From: Tamarix chinensis
Taxonomy: Eukaryota > Streptophyta > Magnoliopsida > Caryophyllales > Tamaricaceae
Length of the DNA: 64,000 nt
Direction: 5' to 3'
NCBI GenBank assembly: GCA_030549775.1
Contig: CM060173.1
Coordinates: 44,704,110 to 44,768,109 of the forward strand
The translations under genes and the position numbers were made by a program. Every line of letters starts with the position of its first letter. Positions within the stretch are counted from its first letter, which is position 1. Of the stretch, positions 51,011-62,457 are shown in pieces. The notes under the pieces were generated by a model. It was not told where the DNA came from. It saw nothing but the letters and a program-made list of their open reading frames with translations, and made no database searches.

Positions 51011-51462
51011 TTATGGTGAGGAATTAGGCTTTCACGTGGTTTTGCTTTTATTGTTCCCTTTCCAATGTCCGCTGGCAAAGATATAAGCAATTATCCCTTC
51101 TTCCCGGTCTTATTATTTGTTTGGTTCCTAGCTCTTTATGTATGATTTGCAGAAATCTACTAGTTGAAGTATCAGTGGAATAATCTCAGTGCCAGCTTTT
51201 TCGTATCTATGTATGATTTCCGCTTTTGGTGTTGATTTGATTTATTAAATCAAGACGTATTAACCAATGACCTGAAGAAATATTTAGTTTTTACAAAAAT
51301 GAAAGATAAGTTCGAGTAATTGGTGGTAGGAGAAGTATCTGCTACTTATGGGGTGTGCTTAAAATGTACATAGTGTCAGTGATGAATGGTCAAGTGGGAG
51401 CTTCAGGGTGCTCTGCCTTCGGAATCATTCATTTTTCTTCCTTCGGCTTGCTGCCATCTGCT

Positions 51463-52214
51463 ATGTAAAAGGAGGACTTTAGACTCATTTTCAACACCAT
51501 GGTTGTGCTTAAACTTCAGAATCATAACTCACAGGAACATATCTTCATAAATGATGATATGGTAGATGAGGACCATGAAGTAGGTGATATACGGGGATAG
51601 TGTTTGCTGGGTAGATTTGTTGGACCACTACCTGAACATCATGTTATTAGGCATATCAAAAAAAAACCTAGAACATACTCAGAAAATACATAGTGCATTC
51701 AATGGGCTGGATTCTATTCAGATTTGAGACAAAGGCTCATAGGGATAGAATAATAAAAAATGGACCTTATTATGCACTTGCTAAAGTGATGATGGTGAAG
51801 GAGGCTGTTCCAATGCTCCCTGTGGAGAAAAGTGAAGTATGTGAGGTTCCTATATGGGTCCAACAATCAGTGCAATTTGCTTCCATTTTAGCAAACCCCT
51901 CCAAACAGACCTGCTCACTAGAAGGAGGGATAAGTTGGACGTAGCATGTGTTATGGTTGAGGTTGATGTGAAGAAAACCTTACCAAAGGAGGAAAACCCT
52001 AAGTTCTGTACTGATTGCAAATTAGCAACAGAATTGGGCATAGAATAGGACAGTGTGCATGGAAAGGTCACAAAGCAAAAAATAGAGAAGACTACAGAAC
52101 AGTCCTCATCTACCATATCATCATTTATGAAGATATGTTCCTGTGAGTAATGATCGCCTGAAGTTTAAGCAAAACCATGGTCTTGAAAATGAGTCTAAAG
52201 TCCTCCTTTTACAT
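51463..52214. repeat. Inverted repeat with about 110-bp arms
   Basis: Arms 51463-51573 and 52103-52214 are near-perfect reverse complements. They share 'atgtaaaaggagg', 'tttagactcattttcaa', 'ccatggtt', 'cataactcacaggaacatat' and 'ataaatgatgatatgg'. The roughly 530-bp loop contains a DUF4283 pseudogene. A transcript across it would fold into a long hairpin. Confidence 0.85.
51604..52075 (+). pseudogene. DUF4283-domain pseudogene (LINE/retroelement gag-like)
   Basis: Broken plus-strand frames follow the DUF4283 domain: LLGRFVGPLPEHHVIRHI (51608-51660), GWILFRFETKAHRDRIIKNGPYYA (51705-51776), MMVKEAVPMLPVEKSEVCEVPIWVQ (51788-51864), then in another frame AICFHFSKPLQTDLLTRRRDKLDVACVMVEVD (51866-51966), and a zinc-knuckle-like CTDCKL...QCAWKGH (about 52008-52070). 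A stop lies near 51693 and a frameshift near 51865. In plants such domains usually belong to the first protein of LINE-type retroelements or to genes derived from it. No endonuclease or reverse transcriptase follows. Confidence 0.7.
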
Positions 52215-53210
52215 TACAGTCATTGACAAACATCAACAAAAAAAGAATTTGATCAGTCACTTTAGCTATTTTGGTAATGGACAATTTCAGATATGTTAAT
52301 TTGACAATTTGTTTCTTGTGCCTCATCCACCTTTTGTGGGCAGTTTGAAATCAGTCGCCAATTATTTGTTGCCATGAAATTGTAGGGAAGATAACAACTA
52401 CCATCCAAGGAAAGGCACCCATGAAATCTAGAGCAAACATTGCAAAAGAGTGCAACCATAGATGAAGTCTTCACGGGCAATAGCCAGACATTAAGACACA
52501 ATTTCAACATCACCCAACAGGCACCTAAATGACAATGCCATAATACACACCCAATCAAAACTAGAATATAGGAGAACTGAAAACGGCCATTTGGAATATA
52601 AATGTATATAATACTACTACAACACAGGTATGCCCACTTGTAAAATGAAAAAACCCACCCTCAATCTCTCTACGTATGTACTAATATCCTTATTTTTATT
52701 TAATATAACAGTGTTTTAAGATGTTTTTTCTGATTTATTACATATTTATTATCATCAAATAATTATGATAATCTTTTTATATGTTTGTAGTAGCAACTTT
52801 ATCTACAGATATTAATTTATTTACATTACTTTGTTTATATATGTTTACATAATTATTATCATCAAATATACTTACTTTTTTAAACCACTTATGCGGCATG
52901 GTGTCTGAAAAAAAAAAGTGTATTTGAGAACTGAGGTATAGGAGGATATAGCTAACAATGTTTTATAAAAGCCTTTCATTTGGAATATCTACATAAAAAA
53001 AATGTCTTTATATATAAATGCTAGTTTCTATCATGGATTTTGCCACTATGCCTAGTTTTCCTTCCTATTAACTTACTCTCTCAAACATATTAAAATTATC
53101 ATATTAGTTTACTTATGCATTAGATGTTTTGATAATATCAATCAAAAGAATAACGATTACATTATATGCAATATGGCAGTTGTAAGAGTAACGAGAAAAT
53201 AATATTTGTA
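52215..53210. other. Intron or intergenic DNA upstream of the Myb/SANT-like gene
   Basis: AT-rich, no coding frame supported. 52869-52918 repeats 50577-50627. The end TTTGTAG (53204-53210) looks like a splice acceptor for the exon that begins at 53211. A minus-strand frame at 52262-52558 has no recognisable domain. Confidence 0.4.
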
Positions 53211-53216
53211 GGTACT

Positions 53217-54157
53217 ATGTCATCTTCATCAGATACTGCACATTGGACCAAATCAAGGCATCAAACCTTTGTTCAATTATGTGTTGAGGAGGTTAAGAAA
53301 GGCAATAGACCTACTTCGAGTTTCAATAAGATTGGATGGTCCAATATTGTTGATGGTTTTAATAGGCTTGAGAATGTGCGATATCAAAAAATTCAAGTGA
53401 AAAATCATTTTACCTCAACAAAAAAAGATTACTTGGTATGGGTAAAACTTGAAAGTGAAACCGGACTTGGGAGAGACCCAATAACAGGTGGAATCACTTA
53501 TGGGGAGGATAGGTGGAAGATATTTATTCAGGTAAATTACAATTATATATTTTTTAACTTATTTTATTATCATTGTTATTATATATAGCATGTAATAATT
53601 TATTTATTTTTTTGTAGCAAAATCCAAGTTGTAAACACTTTCTCAACAAGCCAATTGCCCATTTAGATGAGCTTCGATTAATCTTTGGTGGTACTCATGC
53701 AACTAGAGAACATTCATGGGCTCCATCTCAAGGGACTCATCCAAGTTTTGATAAGGATGATGAAGAGCTAAAAACAAGTAATGCGGGTCCTTCTAAATGC
53801 CAAAAAGTCATTGACATCGAGGATTGTGATTCTAGTGATTCAGATGGTGGGACATGCCAAAAGGAAAAATTAAGCAACAAGCGTTCTAAGAGTCAACAAT
53901 CTAGTTCTCGTAAGAGAAAGGAGTCAGCTAGTGACAAGCTTGATTATAAGTTGCTACAATTATGTGAATCTGCATTTAAGAGTAACGATGATCCTCCTTT
54001 GCCTACACCTCAAGCTTCAACAACCCCCAACATAAAAGAATTTTTAGCTATTCTAAATAACATGACCGATGAAATTACTAATAAGTTATTTATCCTTGGT
54101 ACTAATGCTTTCAAGGATCCTGATAACAGAGATATATGGATGTATATGGCTCCCTAA
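53217..54157 (+). CDS. Myb/SANT-like DNA-binding domain protein (L10-interacting-MYB-like, PIF/Harbinger-associated type)
   Basis: Two coding exons, 53217-53531 and 53618-54157, joined in phase 0 across an 86-bp intron (CAG|GTAAAT ... TTTGTAG|CAA), give 284 aa. Residues 10-102 form a Myb/SANT-like domain (Myb_DNA-bind_3 type): W10 in HWTKSRHQTFVQLCVEEV, W41 in FNKIGWSNIVDGFN, then a third helix region with VKNHFTSTKKDYLVW and the family signature GRDPITGGI...DRWK. Residues 150-200 are acidic then Ser/Lys/Arg-rich (SNKRSKSQQSSSRKRK, a likely nuclear signal). The C-terminus is short and helical. I start at 53217 because the domain begins right after it and an apparent acceptor precedes it by six bases. 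The family arose as the DNA-binding partner of Harbinger transposase; no transposase is found nearby. The frame is intact, so it may be functional or recently orphaned. Confidence 0.75.
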
Positions 54158-54478
54158 AAGCGTAATGTTTGGTTGGAATCTTTAAGAGATTCATCTAAGA
54201 GTTAACTAAGAATGTTAGGTTGTTATGGTATTTTGTAACAAACTAATTTCTTTGAGAGTTTTTTATTTTCTATTTGTAAAACTATGAAGTATGAATTATG
54301 TTGCTTATGTTGAACTTATGTAATTGTTTGGACTTATTACTTTTAGTATTTTAAAATAGTCTACCTTTAATAGACTTTAGCCGACCAATCATATACATAT
54401 TATATTGTTTGAATTAGCTTTGAAATATTCATATTCTTTGATAAAAAACATAAGTGTTGTTTGTTGTATATAATTTTA

Positions 54479-54525
<47 letters not shown>

Positions 54526-54760
54526 CAAGTGATGCTTTGATTTTGAATAGATGGATAAGCGAAAAAAAATCTAAAATATACATAATATCATTACAGACTT
54601 AACTTAAATTTAATTAATCCGATCATAAATAAAATCTAAAATAACTCATAATACAATATATCAATCTAAATATATCTAACCCAAACACATCCCATACTCA
54701 AAGATATCCAACCCCACTAAAACTAACCTAATATAACTCCAACGCAAACTCAACCCATGT
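54158..54760. other. 3' flank of the Myb/SANT-like gene, with an AT microsatellite
   Basis: 54482-54523 is an AT dinucleotide run. No coding frame is supported. 54590-54730 is C- and A-rich, with 'atctaacccaaacacatccc' resembling a MITE end, but no partner was found. Confidence 0.4.
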
Positions 54761-55169
54761 TAACAAGGATTATAGGTTTCAGATTCAAAATTTAGATTCA
54801 AAATTGTCCTCATACAAAATGCCGATTCTCTGAATCTCTGAGGAATACGCCCAAGTAGTATACAAAGATCCCGTGAATCAAACGTCGAGACAAAACACAT
54901 CCATATCCATACAGTGAATGAAACACTGCTCGACGTCCTGACAGCATGAATTTGAAATGCCTCAAAGAAATCCAAAGCAACCTTTGTAAGATACGACGCT
55001 ATCAACTACTAGCGAGCGCATTTCTCATAAATAAAAAAGGCGTCCATATGATCCCACCACCGACATACTTAAAATGTTCACCAAACAAAGCAGGACTGCT
55101 AAATAATTAGGGAGTACAAACAACTACATGGTGCCTGAAAACGTAATCTAATAACCACCAAAATATATT
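54761..55169 (-). other. Likely 3' untranslated region of the auxin receptor
   Basis: Lies directly after the stop codon of the minus-strand AFB gene. No AATAAA signal was found on the transcribed strand in this stretch, so the end of the transcript is unknown. An 81-codon minus-strand frame (54760-55005) has no recognisable domain. Confidence 0.4.
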
Positions 55170-58047
55170 TTATAAAGTCCAAACAAACTCCGGCGCATCT
55201 CGCCTCGGCCCAACCAATGTACGATACAGGTACATTTTCTCCACCTTCATCCCATCACCCTCTTCCTCCACAACGCCACCGTCCACATCCAGCTGCTGCT
55301 GCAGCTGCGGATCGTTCTCATTAATAATCTCAACATTCAGCCTCCTCATCTTCCTCGCAAGCACCTTACACCCACCGAGAGTCACTTCACAGGACGACAT
55401 CCAAAGGGATCGCATTGTCTCATACTTCCCTATGTCCGTTAGAAGTGCCTGGTCACCAAAAGGGCAATGCTGTATCTCTAACTTCCTCAGCTTCTTACAA
55501 CCGCTCATCACGTGCTGCATTGCCTTGTCGCTCTCCCCAGCAAATGCAATGGAGAGCATCTCGAGCTGATCCGCGTGCGTTCCAATGTAGTGGAAGACCT
55601 TGTTCGTTAGGAGGCCGGAGATGGACAGCCGCCTCAGCCTCTTACACGACCGCACAATCGCCCCAAAACCTTCATCCAATGGCTCCATGGTGTCAGGGTC
55701 CGGTTTTACTGGGTCGAGAATGCACAGCCTGAAGCGAATGAAATTCGGACAGCTATCCGCTACTGTTACTAAGGCAGCATTGGTCATCTGTTGGCAGAAG
55801 TATAAAACCGAATTCAGCTTACGGCAGCCTTGGGATACGGCAACTAGGCCTTCTTCCGTAACAGCAGCATGCCCATCACCAAAGGGATCTGATGGAAATA
55901 CCCTTAGCTCTTCCAGGTCTTTGCATGAACCAGCAACAACTCCCAATCCTTTGTCTCCTATGCAATCCAGTATCTGCACAATAGATACAATTAACAACAC
56001 ATCAATATAGCAAAAACCTCCGAGAAAGCAGAGTACTCTGAATGCAAGACTAGACGACAACCGCCGACGAGTACTAACCCATAAGCGCTGAAGTTTTTTG
56101 CACTGACGAATCAACTTAATTAGCTCAGGGCCATGTATCCCCGTAGCATAACTAAGGTTCATCGATGTTATGTTCTCACATAGAGGATAAACAGCAGGCA
56201 GACACGAAGGAGCAACTTCCAGAAACCCTGATAAGCTCCTTATCAAATCACACTTTGAAATAGCCATCCTGAGCTTATCATACGTATCGGAGTTTGGATC
56301 AAGTACAAATGAGCCAGTACCCAAGTCGACGAGTTGAGGTGCCTTGAGGAGGATCTTCATAAGAGTCTCAGAAGGCACTCCACGGTTTACCTTCAAGCTC
56401 CTAAGGTTTGGGCTCCGAGAAACCAATCTCTCAAGGACAGAGAGGTTGACGTCTCCTTTGAGGCATGCAAAGTTAAGGGACACAAGAGATGTGGTCGTCT
56501 CTGGAAAGCAACTTAGCCAGTTGCCTCGACGATCATCTACTTCGTTTTCTTGTAAGTCTAGCTCGCGCAGATGCCTAACCAAATTAATGAGGCAAGGAAG
56601 GGGGAAACACTAACGGTGTCAGCCAATCTCAATAATGATCATAAATTAGCAAGGAGTGCCTTTGAATCTTGCACTTGAAGCTACATCATGAAGTATTTGA
56701 AAGTGACCGTAAACTTACTACTCAAAATGAACACAAGTTAAACATCCTCGGATTGACTATCCTGAGTTCAGAAGAGATCGTTAATAAATTATCCCAGTTG
56801 ATCTGAACTCCAGAGATACACAAGTGGCTATCTCTCTCTCTCTCTTTTCAAGCCAGCAATCATTCTCTACTTTTTACCACAGACAGGGGAAAAAAACGAA
56901 AGAGCATGAATGAGGCTTTAAACATCAAGGGCAGAGGCCATAGAAACCAATGAATGAAAGAAGAAATGAAAAAAAGAAAGAAAGGCAAACGCTTTAGTTT
57001 CTTCAAAAAGCAACTTTCTTTCACACTCGTTCACCTGATATTAAAAGAAAAAAACAAAAGCAAAACAAAGCCAACATTTTGGCTCCCAAAAGCACTTTCC
57101 AATTTTCATTTTTAGACAAATGTGAAACTCAAGTATGCAACTTAAGTATGCAATTACAAATGCAGTGGATAATTTAAGCTTTTAGATCACTTTTAGGGAA
57201 AGAGGAAAGCAAAACAAAGACTACCCACATTATTATTATCGAATTACACAAAGACTTGCTAATTATTAAGGTAAAACAAGAGGATTGATCTTATCTTACA
57301 TACCTAACAACCAACGGGTTTCGGTTCGAACACGGAACTTTTTTAGGCTATTTATGTACAACTTACTTAGAACTTGCTAATTCCAACACGAAGGCCCCAC
57401 ATAATGCTTGATGGATATAATTAACCTCAACTAAAAGAACAAATTAAGCCTTATATTTTTACCCTTTTCAATCCCTAAACACAAGGAAAACAAATTATAT
57501 ACCAAATTCGCTGAAACAAGGAACAACTTTAGTAGAAGCAGCAACAAATTAAAAAATAAAACAAAAACGAGCAAAACGGAGAGAGAAAGATTTACCTGCA
57601 ATTAGCGGCAATAGCAGCAAGACCGTCGGTGCTAAACCCATCGCAACTAACCAAAACCAAACTCTTGAAATTCCCAAGCCCTTTAGCCAAAACTTCCAAA
57701 CTCTCGTCGCTAACAACCATCCTCTTCAGTCTCAATTCCTCCAAACCCGGACATTTCTTGACCAAAGCATGGATCCACGGATCCACGAACCCGCCCCAAT
57801 CATGGGGCACCAAGTTAAAATCGGCGAAATGCGGCTTACCTTTTAACGTCAGAGACTTCAACCTCGGAAACCTGGTGATTAATTTCTCGGGACTAATGGA
57901 GTAGCAGTTTCCGATGAAGACTTTAGATCTGGAATCCGACTCAACCTTGAACCATGACTTGCAGACTAAGGAAACTGAGTTCCTGTCCTTGTTGCTTGGT
58001 ATGAAGTCGAATATATGTTCTAGGACTTCTTCTGGGAAATAATTCAT
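55170..58047 (-). CDS. AFB2: Auxin-signalling F-box protein, TIR1/AFB family (AFB2/AFB3 clade)
   Basis: Auxin co-receptor: F-box subunit of a nuclear SCF ubiquitin ligase that binds auxin together with Aux/IAA repressors and marks them for degradation. Three coding exons on the minus strand: 58047-57596, 56574-56079 and 55973-55170. Introns are 1021 bp (phase 2) and 105 bp (phase 0), all GT-AG. The protein is 583 aa, near the 575-577 aa of Arabidopsis AFB2/AFB3. Residues 2-45 are the F-box ([29 protein letters not shown]); the rest is the LRR solenoid. Auxin-pocket residues are kept: H73 and F74 in [14 protein letters not shown]398 (TIR1 R403) in RFRLC and S433 (TIR1 S438) in RLSISGLL. The start is fixed by the conserved [11 protein letters not shown]. 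The C-terminal tail (residues 537-559) is an unusual Gln- then acidic-rich stretch before MYLYRT. AFB3 is the alternative name; orthology needs a tree. Confidence 0.95.
55400..55421 (-). promoter_or_regulatory. miR393 target site in the AFB coding sequence
   Basis: The plus strand here reads TCCAAAGGGATCGCATTG then TCTC, identical to miR393 over its first 18 bases. The mRNA on the minus strand is therefore complementary to it. The site covers codons for ETMRSLWMS (about residues 501-509), the same place as in TIR1, AFB2 and AFB3 of other plants. miR393 guides cleavage of these mRNAs and can start secondary siRNA production. Mismatches fall only at the 3' end of the microRNA, where they are tolerated. 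Confidence 0.93.
55974..56078 (-). other. Intron 2 of the auxin receptor, 105 bp, in frame and without a stop
   Basis: Donor follows ...CGC TTA TGG (GTTAGTAC), acceptor is TTGTGCAG before ATACTGGATTGC. The flanking protein, QRLW then ILDCIGD, matches the family without an insertion, so this is an intron. Its length is a multiple of three and it has no stop in the reading frame; retained, it would add 35 residues. Confidence 0.9.
56575..57595 (-). other. Intron 1 of the auxin receptor, 1021 bp
   Basis: Donor TTGCAG|GTAAATC at 57596/57595, acceptor TTGGTTAG|GCATCTGC at 56575/56574; the codon for R151 is split AG|G. The position after ANC(R) is the conserved first intron position of AFB genes. 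A CT run lies at about 56831-56845. No other gene is seen inside. Confidence 0.9.
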
Positions 58048-59110
58048 AGAGGTTTGTTTGTTCCCTCCTAGTCCTAGGGGATGGTTAGGGGTAGTAGGGT
58101 TAGGGGAAAGATTGCAACTTCAAGGTAAAGATCTTTGCTTGAACCACGGTTTTATATATATATATATATATTAAGACTTAAAAAAAAAACAGATCTAGGA
58201 AAAAAAAAATTATTGAAAAAAGGAGAAGAACACAGAGTTACATATTAGAAGAACTGTAGAAGAGAGATCTAATCTAATATGAAGACTCCTTCTGTTGAAT
58301 TCAGAGGAGAAAAAAGTAGGGTTTTTTTTTTTTTTGTTGGTTTTGGGTGAGTGTTTGTTTTTCAGGTCATCATCTGGACATCAAGAAGTGATGATTGCAG
58401 GAATGGGAGGAAATGAGAAGCAGATAAACTTGATAGATCTGAGTATCCAATAATGCCATAAATAGAATCTGCTAAATATCTACAAACCGAAAAAGAAAAA
58501 AGGAAAAAAAAAAAGACAGGGAGGTAGGGAGGGAGGGAACAAAGAAGTATAAAACAAAAATTCCAACTTAATTTGAAGGAGAAGAAGGGATAGCAGCAGA
58601 AGGAAGAAGGAGGCAGGAAAGTTCAAATCAACGCATCGAGCTCAAAGCCTTAGGGAGAGAGAGATGATGGAGAGAAAGAGGCACAGAGAAAGAACCATAT
58701 CTACCCCTACGACTACAAAGAAAGTACACAATCCTTCCTCCCTCCTCCCCTGACCTGACCTCTCGCTCGGTTCAAAGGTTTAACCAGCTTTTACCGCACT
58801 TAACTAAACCATGGTTAAACTGAGGTTAGATCCAAAGGAGGATATATCAATTATACGGACGGACGGATACATGGTAGAGAGAATCGTGACCGTTGATTTA
58901 AATCGGCATTGCCGAATAAGTGGGGTTTTTTGAGAGATGAGTAGTACCACCAGTAACATGCATGTGTCTTTGTCACTGCTACCAATGAGAGAGAGAGAGA
59001 GAGAGAGAGCGAAGGAACGAGTGAGGGTCGGGAGGGAGGGAAGAAAAAATACTAAAAAAGAAGAGGGTCAGGTTCAGACTTCAGAGTAGTGTTGTGATGA
59101 CTGATGATAG
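58048..59110 (-). promoter_or_regulatory. 5' leader and promoter region of the auxin receptor
   Basis: Holds a TA dinucleotide run (58153-58171), several A/T homopolymers, purine-rich leader-like sequence (58500-58700) and a GA microsatellite (58987-59009), which reads CT on the transcribed strand. CT/GA runs are frequent in plant core promoters and leaders. The transcription start cannot be placed from sequence alone. The TA run is too close to the ATG to be named a TATA box with confidence. Confidence 0.45.
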
Positions 59111-61307
59111 TAGTAGGTGGTAGGCTTTCAAAACTGACATCAAGTTTTTGACATAATTACAAAAAAGGACCCCGCCCGAAGCCACTGTAGTAATTGGCTA
59201 GTGCTTTTATCCATACTCGAGAGGTAGGTCGACGTGACGTACACTCGCTTGTACCGACTTGAGCATGCCCATGTGGGAAGGTATCTTTATGGGCCCAGTT
59301 TATGATAGGACCAATTACGTAGCGAGTTTACGATTTGGGTAATCGAGAGACTGGCTCTCATGAGTTTTATTTTTATTTTTTTGGAAAGACTTACTAATAA
59401 TTTTCTATTCCCTTTTATTTTTATTTTTCTTTTTCTTCCAACCTCAATTGATGATGGTAGGAGTAGGGCTAGTAACAGTAGGAGGAATACGACCGGTGCT
59501 AGATGGTGGCAAGGCATTGGCATATGTTCCTCGTCTTTGTTTGTTTCTGTTCAAATATTCTGAATTTTGCATAATATTTATGAGTATTCCATTATTTTGA
59601 TAAATTTACCTAAAATTTAATTTTCATTTACTTGCCTACATATGATTAAATTAAATTGCTTGACTCATTTTATGTAGGTATTTTATTAAATATTCAATAG
59701 AAAATAAATTAAAATAAAAATATATATACTTTAAAATTTATTCTTTTATCCTTTTTTAAGTTGTAATTATTAAGTCCGGAGTCATCTCTTTCTAGTATTT
59801 TTTTTATATTTTATTTACCCTAATTTACGGACTAACTATGATATTATTTATCACACGTTTCAAAAAAATTTTAGTAATATAATATTGGTTCTTTAATTAG
59901 TAATTTTTATGAGTTTAGACCCTAATTTTCAAATTTATAAGATGCTTAATATTGCATATTTTTAGATTAACCAAGAAGTATCATAATCATTTAGTTTGTT
60001 TTTTTTAGCATTCGATAAAAATCACATCTTAGCCTTTAATTATCAGAATTATATTTTTTTTGTTTCATTTAACATTTTAGTATTATTTTTTTTAGTCACT
60101 ACTTAATTTTTGATTTCTAAACGGATTTGAATCCTAAATTTTAAGAACTATTTTTTCAAGAAAAAAATATATTTTTGTTTGGATCTTTATGATGTATTAG
60201 TAGTTTTATATTATATATATATATTTTTTAATTGAATTATATTTCTTGCTATTTAATAAATTGATACTTTAATATATTCTTGAAAAATTGTTAAAAAAAA
60301 TATACGTATATATTCAAAATATATAATATATGCCTTTGAGGAGTTAGTTATTATATATACGTACCAAATATAATGATACTGGAATAAATTTTGGCTCATC
60401 TAAGTAAGTATCCGTTGCTTTTGCTCCCTGCTACAACATGGGGCCTTTTGATGATGATACGGAAATTTTAGCAAGCAAGCTATGCAGGAGAGGAGGGTAC
60501 GACATTCTGAAAGACGGATGCTTTGTAATTGAACGTGGGACGTCAAGTAAATAAGTAATGGCTTTTCCTCAAAAAGAGAAAAAAAAAATAATACGTAATG
60601 ACTTTTAGTCGTTCTCAATTATGCTAACAATTATTACTGTGAGAGTATATAATTTTACGTTCATTCCCCCTTTGCAGGTACAAAAAGGCAGCCCCTATAA
60701 TCAAAGAAGACGGGGCATTGGACTGGACAAATGAGGTCGCAACCCCCAAATTCTTACTTAAGTCAAAAGTTGCGTACAATATTTGGTAGCCATATTATTG
60801 TAGTTACATGAGTCGGTCCAAATGTCAAATGGATGGAAGACAGATGGCTCCAAATATAATACAATTTCACCGCTAATTTATCTAGAACTGGTTCACGAAA
60901 CATCGTTTCATACGTGCAATTAATAATACACGTAAAATTCACATGTTACGAGAACGTTATAGAAACATTATGAAATAATACTATGAGTTAGCAATCGTTA
61001 CTCTTACTCATGGTTTCACCTTTTTTTATTATTTGTTTAACATGTCAGAAAAGATATCTTCGTATTTTAAAAATTGTATTTCATGTGGGGAGATAATAAA
61101 ACTATTTTTTTTATTTAAAAGGGATTAGTTCGAAGAATAATTTGACTAAATATTTCTTTGAAGACATTTAAAATTGTGTTTTAAATAAATGATGTAGGAG
61201 AGGCATAATATAAGAATACTATTTTTACTCCTACTAAACTCTTACAAACAAGAGCAAACATACCAACTTACAGTATTTTGTTATTGTTTGTGTTTCATAT
61301 CTTCATA

Positions 61308-61352
<45 letters not shown>

Positions 61353-62457
61353 TCCAAAGTATATTCTCTCATTTTTTAAATTAGTTCAAATTTTTTTATC
61401 TTGCTTTTCAAAACTTAAAATCAAACTTGAAGGTGATAGGAAGAAAAAATTGTATTTAGTTGAATATGATAAGTGACCAACTACCATCTTCTCTGTCTTA
61501 GTATTATAAGACAAGACAATAGGATTTGAACCCATAACCACTAAAACACACCTTTACATACTTCAATCGTTCATCCAAATATTGATTCTTCATCTCTTTC
61601 ACCTTTTGATAATACATATCCTAAATTGTTATAATCCTTCTATTTTAATCATAATCAATGTACCTATTTATTTGGCTCTAGTGATCTTACTAGCAACTGC
61701 AATAATACAACTACTTATTTTATTTATTTATACTGTTACTAATAATACATCTTAAAATTATATGATTAATTAATGAACAAATAACTTTTTATGAGGTTTT
61801 TAGATTATTAATAATTTAATATTATTAATCATGATAGCTATGAATCAAAAACAAAGTTTGGTTGATATAAATAAATATTTATCATTATTATTATTTTATA
61901 GGGGCCCATGGAGTAAACCATCTAGCTCCACCTCTACCTACTATTACTACTACAATCCCCCTTACTACCACCATCCACTAGGAGTTTGTAAAATCAAATA
62001 TTTGTATTCTTTTGGACAAATTTGTTCATATTTTTTATCCATTGGACTGAGCTTGAAAAGTCAAATCAAATATTGAATGTATCCAAAAATGCCTAATTTC
62101 ACTTATAGTCAAGCTGAGAAATATAAATTTAGAAGGAAAAAAATAAGAACTAATTACAATTCACATAATATAGTATAATATGCTACATAATATAGTACAA
62201 TATGTTCTATAATACAGTATAATGGACATTTATATAGTAGATATGCAATAAATATGTTTAAACTTAGATATATTATACTCCCTATCTAGCTTAATACAAT
62301 TAAAAATAGATATTTGACCGATTCAAATAATACACTCAAAACTTGGACTTAATAGACGATATGGTCACAATTAAACATTCTTACATCAATTTTGTTTTGA
62401 ATATTTACTTTATTGGACAACCTTACATCCATTACTACAACCAAAACCTTTTCCACC
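59111..62457. other. AT-rich intergenic DNA without a supported gene
   Basis: No conserved frame or RNA gene. 59340-59560 carries a minus-strand frame (59287-59523) whose N-terminus looks like a signal peptide but has no other support. 61315-61349 is an AT dinucleotide run. 61440-61520 ('aggatttgaacccataacca') resembles the tRNA-like box-B part of a SINE, but no complete element was defined. Confidence 0.4.

Noticed and set aside
55415..56010. Plus-strand frames opposite the auxin receptor (also 56334-56613 and 57629-57904)
   Set aside because: Antisense shadows of well-conserved exons.
59287..59523. 78-aa minus-strand frame with a signal-peptide-like start (APVVFLLLLLALLLPSS)
   Set aside because: The rest is Lys/Ile-rich AT-driven sequence with no cysteine pattern or conserved peptide motif. 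A secreted peptide gene cannot be supported.
61440..61530. SINE or tRNA-like box-B sequence 'ggatttgaacccataacc'
   Set aside because: No matching box A at the right distance and no poly-A or TTG tail, so no element could be defined.
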